Shown: positions 7,134 through 14,971, numbered from the stretch's first letter. The stretch: DNA of 15,881 nucleotides from Geobacter sp. (GCA_003499925.1 DNRQ01000198.1:8413-24293), one strand, 5' to 3'. The notes: generated by a model not told the origin, from the letters alone. Numbers and translations are program-made.

Positions 7134-10100
7134 CTACATGTTGCGCCGGTATTCGCCGCCCACCTCGTAAAGCGCCCGGGTGATCTGCCCCAGCGAGGCG
7201 CACTTGACCGCCTCCATCAGCTCGGCGAAGATGTTGCCGCCGGCAACGGCGCTCTCCTGCAGCCGCTTGAGGGCAAGCGGCGCCTTCTCCTTGTTGCGCT
7301 CCTGAAATGCGCGCAGGTTCCGGATCTGCTGCTCTTTCTCCTCCGGCGTGGCACGGGCCAGCTCCCCGGGCAGCTGTTCCTCGTCGGCACGCGGGTTGAG
7401 GAAGGTATTCACCCCGATGATCGGGAGCTCGCCGGAGTGCTTCTTGTGCTCGTAAAGCATCGACTCGTCCTGGATCTTGCTCCGCTGGTACTGGGTCTCC
7501 ATGGCGCCCAGCACCCCGCCCCGCTGGTCGATCCTCTCGAACTCGGCCAGCACCGCTTCTTCCACCAGGTCGGTAAGCTCGTCGATGATGAAGGCCCCCT
7601 GGAGCGGGTTCTCGTTCCGGGCCAGCCCGAGCTCCTTGGTGATGATCATCTGCACCGCCATGGCCCGGCGCACCGACTCCTCCGAGGGGGTGGTGACCGC
7701 CTCGTCGTAGGCGTTGGTGTGCAGCGAATTGCAGTTGTCGTAAATGGCCATCAGGGCCTGCAGCGTGGTCCGGATGTCGTTGAAATCCATCTCCTGCGCG
7801 TGCAGCGAGCGCCCGCTGGTCTGGATGTGGTACTTGAGCTTCTGGCTCCGGTCGTTGGCGCCGTATTTCTCCCGCATCACCACGGCCCAGATGCGCCGCG
7901 CCACCCGGCCGATCACGGTGTACTCCGGGTCGAGCCCGTTGGAGAAGAAGTAGGAGAGGTTGGGGGCGAAGTCGTCGATCTGCATGCCGCGCGACAGGTA
8001 GTACTCGACGTAGGTGAAGCCGTTCGACAGGGTGAAGGCGAGCTGGGAGATGGGATTGGCCCCCGCCTCGGCGATGTGGTAGCCGCTTATGGAAACGGAG
8101 TAATAGTTTCTCACCTGCTGTTCGATGAAGTACTGCTGGATGTCCCCCATCATCTTCAGGGCGAATTCGGTGGAGAAGATGCAGGTGTTCTGCCCCTGGT
8201 CCTCCTTGAGGATGTCGGCCTGAACGGTGCCGCGGACCGTCTGCAGGGTGCGCGACCTGACCTGCTCATACTCGTCGGCGGACGGCTCGCGCCCCTGCGC
8301 TTGCCGGAACAGCTCCAACTGCTGTTCGATCGCCGCGTTGAAGAACATGGCGAGCATCATCGGCGCCGGACCGTTGATGGTGATGGAGACGCTGGTCGAG
8401 GGGGCGCAGAGGTCGAAGCCGGCGTAGAGCTTCTGCACGTCCTCGACGGTGCAGATGGAGACCCCGCTCTCCCCCACCTTGCCGTAGACGTCGGGCGGGT
8501 AGTCCGGATCCTCGCCGTAGAGCGTCACGCTGTCGAACGCCGTGGAAAGCCGCTTGGCGCCGTCGTCCTGGCACAGGTAGTGGAAGCGCCGGTTGGTCCG
8601 CTCCGGGGTCCCTTCGCCGGCAAACTGGCGTTTGGGGTCCTCCTCGACCCTCTTGAAGGGAAACACCCCAGCGGTGTAAGGGAAGCAGCCCGGCACGTTC
8701 TCCTTCATGCTCCACTTGACGATCTCCCCCCACTCCTCGTAATCGGGGACGCAGACCCTCGGGATCCTGGTCCCGGAAAGCGAGGTGGTGTACAGCTCGG
8801 TGCGGATCTCCTTGTCGCGCACCTTGGTCACCAGCGCGTCCTGACGGTAGGACGCCTTGAGCGCCGGCCACTCTTCGATGATGCGCCGCGGCTCCTCCTG
8901 CAGTTTGCCGTCAAAGGAGCTGACCAGCTGGTCTATTTCCGCCGCGGCCGCCTCCCCCTTGACCAGTGCCCTCGTCCCCTTGAGCTGGAACAGGGTACGC
9001 GCGACGCTCGCCTGGGCCTGCACCGTTTTCCGGTAATTCCGGGCGCAATGGACGATCTCGCCCAGGTAGTGGATCCGGTCCGGCGGGATGATGTACTGCT
9101 TCAGGCTTTCACGCTCGGTGATCTCCAGCCGGGATTGCCAGCCGAGCCCCTTCTTCTCGTTGAAGCGGTCCAGCACCGCCCGGTACAGGACATTGGTGCC
9201 CGGATCGTTGAACTGGGAGGCGATGGTGCCGTAGACCGGCAGCTCTTCGTCGGCCGTCTCGAACAGGTTGCGGTTGCGCCGGTACTGCTTGCGCACGTTG
9301 CGCAGGGCGTCCTGCGACCCCTTGCGCTCGAACTTGTTCAGCGCGATCAGGTCGGCGAAGTCGAGCATGTCGATCTTCTCCAGCTGGGTGGGCGCCCCGA
9401 ACTCGCAGGTCATCACGTAAAGGGAGACGTCGCAGATAGCGACCACGCCGGCGTCCCCCTGGCCGATCCCCGAAGTCTCGACGATGATCAGGTCGAAGCC
9501 GGAGGCCCGCACCACGTCGATGGCGTCCCCGATGGCTGCGGAGAGTTCCGAGCGGGAATCGCGGGTGGCGAGCGAGCGCATGTAGACCCGGTCGGTGTTG
9601 ATGGAATTCATCCGGATCCGGTCCCCCAGGAGCGCGCCGCCGGTCCGCTGCCGGGACGGGTCGACCGCCAGGATCGCCACCCTCTTCTCCGGAAAGTCCC
9701 TGATGAAGCGGCGCACCAGCTCGTCGGTGATGGAACTCTTCCCCGCCCCGCCGGTGCCGGTGATCCCCAGGGCCGGGACCTCGCGTCCCATGGCGCGGAT
9801 CCGCTCCCGGACCGTCCCGTACCCCTCGCTCTGCTGGTGCACGGCCTGCTCAGCCAGGGTGATCAGGGTATTCACCGCCCGGATATCGCTCCCCTTGAGC
9901 CGTTCGATCTCCGCGTCGAGGTCGCGCTCCGGGCTGAAGTCGCAAAGCTCCAGCATGTGGTTGATCATCCCCTGCAGCCCCATGCGCCGGCCGTCTTCCG
10001 GGGAGAAGATCTTGCTCACCCCGTACCCTTCGATCTCGCGGATCTCTTCGGGAACGATCACGCCGCCGCCGCCGCCGAAAACCCGGATGTGCTCGGCACC

Positions 10101-10376
10101 CCGCTCCTTCAGGAGATCGCGGATGTACTTGAAGAACGGGACATGCCCCCCCTGGTAGCAGCTGACCGCGATCCCCTGGGCGTCCTCCTGGATGGCGGCG
10201 CCGACGATGACCTCCACCGACCGGTTATGCCCCAGGTGGATCACCTCGACCCCCGAGGCCTGGAGCATCCGCCTGATGATGTTGGTTGAAGCGTCATGGC
10301 CGTCGAAGAGACTGGTGGCCGTGACGAAACGGATCTTGTGTCCGGATTTATAAGGTGCCGCAGCGGCGGTATGCAT
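7134..10376 (-). CDS. icmF: Fused isobutyryl-CoA mutase with its G-protein chaperone
   Basis: An adenosylcobalamin-dependent mutase interconverting isobutyryl-CoA and n-butyryl-CoA, with the MeaB-like GTPase chaperone built in. The 1080-residue protein begins at the ATG at 10376, with AAGGAG eight bases upstream; the frame to 10463 is not conserved-looking. Domains in order are a B12-binding domain (about 12-145, FDGHDAS with His27 as the likely lower cobalt ligand, and GGGGGVIVPEEI), a GTPase domain (about 200-415, Walker A GTGGAGKS at 207-214 and NKFE at 347-350), a linker, and the mutase barrel plus C-terminal region (about 540-1080). The NKxE base-recognition motif in place of NKxD is a published peculiarity of IcmF. 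Phe572/Phe574 (AGVFPFKR) and Gln719 (GTVQADILKE) fit an isobutyryl-CoA rather than a pivalyl-CoA mutase, though I align these by eye. It supplies butyryl-CoA to the beta-oxidation block. Confidence 0.95.
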   Translation of the reverse strand: MHTAAAAPYKSGHKIRFVTATSLFDGHDASTNIIRRMLQASGVEVIHLGHNRSVEVIVGAAIQEDAQGIAVSCYQGGHVPFFKYIRDLLKERGAEHIRVFGGGGGVIVPEEIREIEGYGVSKIFSPEDGRRMGLQGMINHMLELCDFSPERDLDAEIERLKGSDIRAVNTLITLAEQAVHQQSEGYGTVRERIRAMGREVPALGITGTGGAGKSSITDELVRRFIRDFPEKRVAILAVDPSRQRTGGALLGDRIRMNSINTDRVYMRSLATRDSRSELSAAIGDAIDVVRASGFDLIIVETSGIGQGDAGVVAICDVSLYVMTCEFGAPTQLEKIDMLDFADLIALNKFERKGSQDALRNVRKQYRRNRNLFETADEELPVYGTIASQFNDPGTNVLYRAVLDRFNEKKGLGWQSRLEITERESLKQYIIPPDRIHYLGEIVHCARNYRKTVQAQASVARTLFQLKGTRALVKGEAAAAEIDQLVSSFDGKLQEEPRRIIEEWPALKASYRQDALVTKVRDKEIRTELYTTSLSGTRIPRVCVPDYEEWGEIVKWSMKENVPGCFPYTAGVFPFKRVEEDPKRQFAGEGTPERTNRRFHYLCQDDGAKRLSTAFDSVTLYGEDPDYPPDVYGKVGESGVSICTVEDVQKLYAGFDLCAPSTSVSITINGPAPMMLAMFFNAAIEQQLELFRQAQGREPSADEYEQVRSRTLQTVRGTVQADILKEDQGQNTCIFSTEFALKMMGDIQQYFIEQQVRNYYSVSISGYHIAEAGANPISQLAFTLSNGFTYVEYYLSRGMQIDDFAPNLSYFFSNGLDPEYTVIGRVARRIWAVVMREKYGANDRSQKLKYHIQTSGRSLHAQEMDFNDIRTTLQALMAIYDNCNSLHTNAYDEAVTTPSEESVRRAMAVQMIITKELGLARNENPLQGAFIIDELTDLVEEAVLAEFERIDQRGGVLGAMETQYQRSKIQDESMLYEHKKHSGELPIIGVNTFLNPRADEEQLPGELARATPEEKEQQIRNLRAFQERNKEKAPLALKRLQESAVAGGNIFAELMEAVKCASLGQITRALYEVGGEYRRNM

Positions 10377-10474
10377 GTCGTTTTCTCCTTGTAGGCTATT
10401 TCGTCGATTCCTTTTGTCATCCCGGAATCCGACCGGGAGGGAGGCAGAGGTATAACGTAACAACCAGTGCTATT

Positions 10475-10601
10475 CTTCCGCTGAAAGCCCGACCCTCCCC
10501 TTCAAGGGGAGGGTCGGGGAGGATGGGGGTAAATTCGGCTCGGATACAGCCCCATCCCCCTCCTAGCCTCCCCCTTGAAGGGGGAGGCACTTGAACAGCA
10601 G
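10475..10601. repeat. Dispersed repeat family A, copy 2 (upstream of icmF)
   Basis: Aligns in the same orientation with 6847-6981: CTTCCGCTGAAA, CCTCCCCTTCAAGGGGAGGGT, GGATGGGG, a variable centre, CCCCATCCCCCTCCT, CCTCCCCCTTGAAGGGGGAGG and TTGAACAGC. Its outer ends are less perfectly inverted than in copy 1. It occupies most of the gap between the icmF start and the neighbouring cysteine-rich gene, about 100 bp upstream of the icmF ATG. Confidence 0.8.
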
Positions 10602-10629
10602 CGTTAATCGGGTAAGTTAACTGCAGTGC

Positions 10630-10659
10630 CCCCCCTCCCCCTTTGCAAGGGGAGGGGGG
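10630..10659. repeat. Strong GC hairpin downstream of the cysteine-rich gene
   Basis: An 11-bp perfect stem, CCCCCCTCCCC (10630-10640) and GGGGAGGGGGG (10649-10659), around CTTTGCAA. It lies within ten bases of the stop codon of the minus-strand gene at 10668. There is no T-tract on that strand, so it may protect a 3' end or pause polymerase rather than be a classical terminator. Confidence 0.6.
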
Positions 10660-10667
10660 CTTTGTGA

Positions 10668-11282
10668 CTACAGATCAGCGCTAGTCAGCTCCGGATTCTC
10701 CGGAAGTGAGCCAGTGAGGGAAAATTCCCAGGCGCACCAGAACTGATCCGGGTGCGCATCCGGCGGGCAGGCGATGCAGCGGGTCAGTATCCGCGGGTCG
10801 ATGGTGGCGGCAAATCCCGAGTATTCCACGATTCCGACCGACTTGCAGGGATGGTCCGGCAATCCCTTGCGCTTGCGTGCCGACTGGACACGGCAGTCGA
10901 TCATGCGGAAAACGGCGCGGTCTTCGGTGACCTCGATGCATTCCTGCAGGTTCAGGCGCGCGTAGAAGCGGTGTTTCAGGCATTCCACCAGTGCCGGAAT
11001 GCCGCCGCCGGGCCTGATCCCCAGGCGCTCCATGATCCTTTTGGCTTCGATGACGGTGAAGAGCCGCCAGGCATCGGTGTCGATGTCTACCGCCACCTCC
11101 ATGCCGAATTTCTTCTCCAGGGACTGGAACCAGACCCCGTCGTGTGCCAGCCAATTTTTGGCGTCATCGGTGATGATCCTGACCAGTTCCTCCTTGCTCA
11201 GCGCATAGAGAAGCCGGACACCTTCATCCCCCGCGCTTCCGGCAAGCGGCGTGGTTTCCTGCGCAGTTACCGCACTCGTCAT
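10668..11282 (-). CDS. Cysteine-rich protein of unknown function (DUF6125-like)
   Basis: A soluble 204-residue protein with no signal peptide or membrane segment. The start at 11282 has AGGAGG six bases upstream. The N-terminal half contains the helical pattern WFQSLEKKFG...AVDIDTDAW at 51-72, which I associate with DUF6125 and L-2-amino-thiazoline-4-carboxylate hydrolase-like proteins; this is from memory and unverified. The C-terminal half holds cysteines at 130 (DCRVQ), 146 (HPCKS), 169 and 172 (CIAC) and 183 (WCAWEF). The CxxC and nearby cysteines suggest metal or Fe-S binding, but no known site is matched exactly. It lies between actP and icmF, separated from both by repeats, so it may have its own promoter. 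I cannot give it a function; such proteins often sit beside short-chain acid metabolism in Geobacter-like genomes, a statement to be tested. Confidence 0.75.
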   Translation of the reverse strand: MTSAVTAQETTPLAGSAGDEGVRLLYALSKEELVRIITDDAKNWLAHDGVWFQSLEKKFGMEVAVDIDTDAWRLFTVIEAKRIMERLGIRPGGGIPALVECLKHRFYARLNLQECIEVTEDRAVFRMIDCRVQSARKRKGLPDHPCKSVGIVEYSGFAATIDPRILTRCIACPPDAHPDQFWCAWEFSLTGSLPENPELTSADL

Positions 11283-11372
11283 ACATCACCTCCTGATGAT
11301 CAACCGATTGGCCTGCCACGCCGCCTGGCGCGCGTATTTCGGGGGGAACTTGTCAGCTCCGCCCGGCGCCTT

Positions 11373-11483
11373 CTCACTCTCCTCCCCCCGGAGGGGGGAG
11401 GTCGGGAGGGGGGAAGACCTTGGCTTCTGCGAAGAACCGGCAGAGGTCCCCCTCCCTAACCCTCCCCCTCCGGGGGAGGGGAG
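11373..11483 (+). repeat. Dispersed repeat family B, copy 2
   Basis: An inverted-orientation relative of 4732-4869. It begins CTCACTCTCCTCCCCCC, passes through GGAGGTCGGGAGGGGGG, a non-palindromic centre GAAGACC.TGGCTTCTGCGAAGAACCGGC, and ends CCCTCCCTAACCCTCCCCC with CCGGGGGAGGGGA. It lies between the actP stop and the cysteine-rich gene and occupies much of that 283-bp gap. Confidence 0.75.
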
Positions 11484-11521
11484 TAGAAGCGGTAGCGTCG
11501 CAGGTCCTAATTCTTCCGCCA

Positions 11522-11549
11522 GCCTCGCAGGTTGTCACAGCTGCGAGGC
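11522..11549 (-). terminator. Hairpin downstream of actP, possible terminator
   Basis: A perfect 9-bp inverted repeat, GCCTCGCAG (11522-11530) and CTGCGAGGC (11541-11549), with a 10-base loop, starts 16 bases past the actP stop codon on the minus strand. Position and strength suit a 3'-end hairpin. The following bases (TGGCGGAAGAATT) contain no T-run, so termination would be inefficient or need another factor. Confidence 0.45.
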
Positions 11550-11565
11550 CTTCCTCTCCGGAAGC

Positions 11566-13530
11566 TTAGTGATCCGATGCCTTGGCGATCCCGAGCCCCG
11601 TGTTCTGGCGCACGTCGATCTCGGCGAACATCTCTTCGGCCCGCTTGTCGCGGAACAGCAGGCAGCCGAAGACCGCAGCCAGGAAGCCGATGGGGACCGA
11701 GAAGATGCCCGGGTTTTTCAGCGGGAAGATCGCCTTGTCCAGACCGACCATGGAGGTGCCGTCCTTGTTCTTCTCGTAATCCACCCTCGATTTCTCCAGG
11801 GCCTTCACCTCTTTGTCGGCCAGCACCGCACCGCCTGCCATCTTCTGCTCCAGGGTTTCCACGACCTTCTTGGCGTCGGCGGCGACCTTCTTGGGATAGG
11901 TCATCACCGGGGAGATCATCACCAGGCCGAGCGCGGTAACGGTCCCCACCACCAGCCCGGAAACGATGCCGGCGGTATTGAACCTCTTCCAGAACAGGGA
12001 AAGGATGATGACCGGGAAGTTGCCCGAGGCGGCAACGGCGAAGGCCAGGGCGACCAGGGCGACGACATTCTCCTTCTCCGCCGCAAGTCCCATCAGGATG
12101 GCGGCGGTACCGACCAGCAGGGAGGTGATACGGGCCACCTTGACCTGCAGGTGCTGATCGGCCTTGCCGTCCTTGATGATGTTCACATAAACGTCATGGG
12201 CGATGGCAGCGGAGGCCGCCAGCACGAGACCGGAAACGACCGCCAGGATGGTGGCAAAGGCGACCGCGCAGATGAAGGCGAGGAAGATGTCGCCGCCAAG
12301 ACTGCCGGCGCCGCCACCCATGAACTGGGCCAGCAGGAGCGTCGCCATGTTCCCCCCCTTGTCCACCGCCAGAATGCTCTGGGGGGTCAGGTAGAGAGCC
12401 GCACCGAAGCCGATGATGCTGATCATGAAGAAGAAGCTTGCGTTGAGAAAGAGGGCGATGATGATCGATTTGCGCGCTTCCTTGGCGCTGGGAACGGTGA
12501 AGAAGCGCATCAGGATGTGGGGCAATCCCGCCGCACCGAGCGCCCAGGCGATGCCGAGCGATATCTGGTCCAGCGGATTCTTCAGGAACAATCCCGGCTC
12601 CAGGAAGCGCTGGCCGTAATCGACCCCCTCCTTGGGGATGATGTCCTTGAGCACGTTCATCCGCACATGCTCCTGGATGGCGCTGCTGTTCACGATATCG
12701 GTGAAGAAGGTGACCGGATTCAGGCCGCTTTTGAGGGCAACGAGAAAGCAGAGGACCGTGGTCGCACCCATGAGAAGGGAAGCCTTGATGATCTGCACCC
12801 AGGTGGTCGCTTTCATCCCGCCGAACACCACGTAGGCCACCATCAGGGCGCCGACCCCGATCACCGAGACCCGGTAAGGGATGTTCAGCAGCATCTGCAT
12901 CAGCTTTCCCGCGCCGACCATCTGGGCGATCAGGTAGAAGATCGAGACGGTCACCGTGGAGAGGGCCGCCACGGCACGGACGATCTTCGGTGAGGACCTG
13001 AAGGAGAGGATATCGCCCAGGGTGTATTTGCCGGCGTTCCGGCACGGCTCGGCAATGACGAGCAGGATGGCGATGAATGAAAACATCGGTCCCACCGCAT
13101 ACATGAAGCCGTCGATCCCGTAGAGGGAGATCAGGCCGGACATGCCGAGAAAGGAGGCGGCCGACATGTAGTCCCCGGCGATGGCCCAGCCGTTTTGGAG
13201 ACCGGTGATCCCTCCGCCTGCGGTGTAGAAGTCGGCGGCGGTCTGGGTCTTTTTGGCGGCCCAGACCACGACCCCCATGGTGACGCCGATGATCAGTGCG
13301 AACATGCCGATGGTGATCCCCCTGTTGGGAGTCACCTTTGCCGGCGCGCTCTCCGCGGCCTTGGCGGTGGCAGCAGTAGCGGGAGCGGGAGCGGCAGCCG
13401 CGGCGAGCGGCGCGGCGGCTGCCGATACGGCGGGTGCAGATGCAGCGCCTGCGGGTGCTGCCGAGACGGCAGCGACGGCACAGACGGACAATGAAAGAGC
13501 AATCGTTATGGCGGCCATGTTCTTTTTCAT
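11566..13530 (-). CDS. Sodium/solute symporter, ActP-like acetate permease
   Basis: An inner-membrane transporter of the SSS family, probably taking up acetate or a related short carboxylate with sodium. Start at ATG 13530 (GGAGGGG upstream) gives 654 residues; the extra frame to 13602 is rejected. Residues 1-25 form a signal-like segment, as in E. coli ActP, followed by an Ala/Pro-rich stretch (about 26-65). About 13 membrane segments follow from residue 73. Family motifs include DFYTAGGGITGLQNGWAIAG (100-119), GDYMSAASFLGMSG and GLPHILMRFFTVP (335-347). The tail MFAEIDVRQNTGLGIAKA resembles the ActP C-terminus. An unusual charged insertion of about 50 residues (546-598) lies before the last membrane helix. 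It is 13 bp behind the DUF485 gene, the yjcH-actP arrangement. Without acs nearby, acetate specificity is inferred. Confidence 0.9.
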   Translation of the reverse strand: MKKNMAAITIALSLSVCAVAAVSAAPAGAASAPAVSAAAAPLAAAAAPAPATAATAKAAESAPAKVTPNRGITIGMFALIIGVTMGVVVWAAKKTQTAADFYTAGGGITGLQNGWAIAGDYMSAASFLGMSGLISLYGIDGFMYAVGPMFSFIAILLVIAEPCRNAGKYTLGDILSFRSSPKIVRAVAALSTVTVSIFYLIAQMVGAGKLMQMLLNIPYRVSVIGVGALMVAYVVFGGMKATTWVQIIKASLLMGATTVLCFLVALKSGLNPVTFFTDIVNSSAIQEHVRMNVLKDIIPKEGVDYGQRFLEPGLFLKNPLDQISLGIAWALGAAGLPHILMRFFTVPSAKEARKSIIIALFLNASFFFMISIIGFGAALYLTPQSILAVDKGGNMATLLLAQFMGGGAGSLGGDIFLAFICAVAFATILAVVSGLVLAASAAIAHDVYVNIIKDGKADQHLQVKVARITSLLVGTAAILMGLAAEKENVVALVALAFAVAASGNFPVIILSLFWKRFNTAGIVSGLVVGTVTALGLVMISPVMTYPKKVAADAKKVVETLEQKMAGGAVLADKEVKALEKSRVDYEKNKDGTSMVGLDKAIFPLKNPGIFSVPIGFLAAVFGCLLFRDKRAEEMFAEIDVRQNTGLGIAKASDH

Positions 13531-13543
13531 GCTATCCCCTCCC

Positions 13544-13852
13544 CTATTGAAGTGCATCGAGCAATTGCTTGGTAAGCCTGTCGAAATCCTTGTTGGCCAC
13601 ATGGGCGTAGTAGGCCGCCACGCCGATGGCGACCACGAACTGTGAGAGGATGAAGACGTAGCCGAAGTTGATCGGGCCGACCACCCTGATGCGGAAGAGC
13701 TCCGGGAAGTAGCCGGAGAGGACCGGGAGGAGCAGGTAGTAGAGAGTCGAGATCACCCACCAACTGAACAGGAAATTGCGTTTTTTGCTTTTCAGTTCCA
13801 GAAACTTGCTGTTGTTTGCAATCATCTCCCAATCAAGGTTTTTTTCCGCCAT
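13544..13852 (-). CDS. DUF485 small membrane protein (YjcH-like)
   Basis: A 102-residue protein with two predicted membrane helices (about 27-47 and 62-84) and short cytoplasm-facing ends, the usual shape of DUF485 proteins that accompany ActP-type symporters. The C-terminal NKDFDRLTKQLLD resembles the family's conserved end. ATG at 13852 is chosen because GGAG lies eight bases upstream; an in-frame GTG at 13861 is too close to that site. Its role is unknown, though constant pairing with the symporter suggests a partner or assembly subunit. It is translated just ahead of actP, with a 13-bp gap. Confidence 0.9.
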   Translation of the reverse strand: MAEKNLDWEMIANNSKFLELKSKKRNFLFSWWVISTLYYLLLPVLSGYFPELFRIRVVGPINFGYVFILSQFVVAIGVAAYYAHVANKDFDRLTKQLLDALQ

Positions 13853-13890
13853 GGCTGTCACTCCTTCTGTTTAGGTTATGGCCATACCGA

Positions 13891-13955
13891 AAGCGGGCGC
13901 CCCGCTTCCGTCTCGTTGCACAAGCTGGTGCCGGGTGTGGTGGGCACGGCCCACC
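13891..13955. repeat. Two hairpins in the iclR-DUF485 gap
   Basis: AAGCGGG-CGC-CCCGCTT (13891-13907) and GGTGGGC-ACG-GCCCACC (13939-13955) are perfect 7-bp inverted repeats with 3-base loops in the 140-bp gap. On the minus-strand transcript they could attenuate read-through from iclR or separate the two messages. Neither has a T-tract. No clear promoter was found in this gap. Confidence 0.6.
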
Positions 13956-13992
13956 CTACCTCTTATTCCCTTAGCTTGATGACAGTGCCCCT

Positions 13993-14853
13993 CTATTGTT
14001 GCCCGCGCCCGCCGTCACGGCCGACATAGCCGAACTTCATGGAGAGGAGTTCCCCACTCAGGAGCAGCGAAGGGATGATCTCCTGCTCCAACCGCTCGCC
14101 TAGGAGCCGGAAAGATGGGCCCAGCATGGTCAGGGCGCCGACCACCTTGCCGGCATAATCCCTGACCGCTACCGCGACCGTGATGATCCCCTCCCCCATG
14201 CCGCCGCAATCGACAGCCACGCCTGTCTCCCGGATCGTCTCCAGCTCGGCCCGAAAACCGGCGAGGTCGGGAAAGCGGAGCTGGCCGCGACGCCACCTCT
14301 TGGCGATTTTTTCCAGCAGATCCCAGGAATCTATCGCCCGCATCACCTTGCCTGCGGCGTTGCTGAAGAAGGGGAACCTTTTACCGACCAAAGGCTCAGC
14401 CTTTACCTGCCAGCGGCAGTCGACCATGTCGAGAAACAGCACCTCGTCCCCCTTGAGGATGGTCAGGTACATCGCCTCGTTATGCTGAAGCGCAAGCGAC
14501 TCGATCACCGGCCTGGCGTCGACGACGATGGCCTGGTACATCGCCTCATTATGCCGGCGCGGAAATGATTCCAGCAGCGATCGGTCCGGCCCGAGACGGT
14601 CTGCATGCTCCAGCAGTTTCCGCCCCAGCAAAACGGCGCACCCTTCGTCACATTGGCCGCTTTCGACCGCGCACTCGACCACCCCCTTGCTCTCCAGGCT
14701 CGCCAGCAGGCCCGTCATCTTGTACCTGCTGATCCCAGCCCTTCGGGACAAAGCGGAAACAGAGCAGTCCTGCTTTTCGTCAGCCAGCATTTCCAGTAGT
14801 TGCATGGTCTTTTCGTGCCCCGCCCTTGCCCCGACCTTCTTTTCCTTCGCCAT
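13993..14853 (-). CDS. IclR-family transcriptional regulator with internal duplication
   Basis: A 286-residue regulator with an N-terminal winged helix-turn-helix (about 13-62: TMQLLEMLADE, SVSALSRRAGISRYKMTGLL) and a C-terminal effector-binding domain (TILKGDEVLFLDMVD, PFFSNAAGKVMRA, FRAELETIRETGVAVDCGGM). The start at 14853 has GAGG seven bases upstream. Residues 95-110 and 118-133 are a near-copy of each other (ESFPRRHNEAMYQAIV versus ESLALQHNEAMYLTIL), 23 residues apart. This makes the protein about 23 residues longer than expected. The effector is unknown. Position upstream of DUF485-actP on the same strand suggests it controls carboxylate uptake. Its own transcription may start at the operator-bearing promoter at 15180-15208. 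Confidence 0.88.
   Translation of the reverse strand: MAKEKKVGARAGHEKTMQLLEMLADEKQDCSVSALSRRAGISRYKMTGLLASLESKGVVECAVESGQCDEGCAVLLGRKLLEHADRLGPDRSLLESFPRRHNEAMYQAIVVDARPVIESLALQHNEAMYLTILKGDEVLFLDMVDCRWQVKAEPLVGKRFPFFSNAAGKVMRAIDSWDLLEKIAKRWRRGQLRFPDLAGFRAELETIRETGVAVDCGGMGEGIITVAVAVRDYAGKVVGALTMLGPSFRLLGERLEQEIIPSLLLSGELLSMKFGYVGRDGGRGQQ
14466..14603. repeat. 69-bp imperfect tandem duplication within iclR
   Basis: GGTACATCGCCTC followed by a TTATGC is found at 14466 and again at 14535, 69 bp (23 codons) apart. Alignment at that offset keeps clear identity for about 45 bases and fades further out. The offset is a multiple of three, so the reading frame is kept. Confidence 0.8.
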
Positions 14854-14971
14854 TGTTGATCCTCACCTGACAACCAGCGGCTAGTCCCAGTTCCGATCTT
14901 CCCGGTCCCGTTGTTCAGCCCGGCTCTGCCGCTGCCGTTGCGGAAAAACGGGATCGTCTGCACCTCGCCCG

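Noticed and set aside
6996..10289. A 1097-codon open frame on the plus strand opposite icmF
   Set aside because: It is exactly antisense to icmF, whose domains and motifs are unmistakable. Its predicted protein is low-complexity His/Leu/Asp/Gly-rich, as expected of the reverse strand of GC-rich coding DNA. Similar long shadows lie opposite actP and the other genes.
10448..10463. TTACGTTATACC on the minus strand upstream of icmF as an operator
   Set aside because: Only the TTACGT half is present, the second half does not match, and I find no convincing -35/-10 pair around it. icmF cannot be added to the regulon on this evidence.
13926..13944. Possible sigma54 promoter (GGCAC...TGTGC on the minus strand) before the DUF485 gene
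   Set aside because: The GG and GC elements are 11 bp apart instead of the required 10, and the T's before GC are not conserved.
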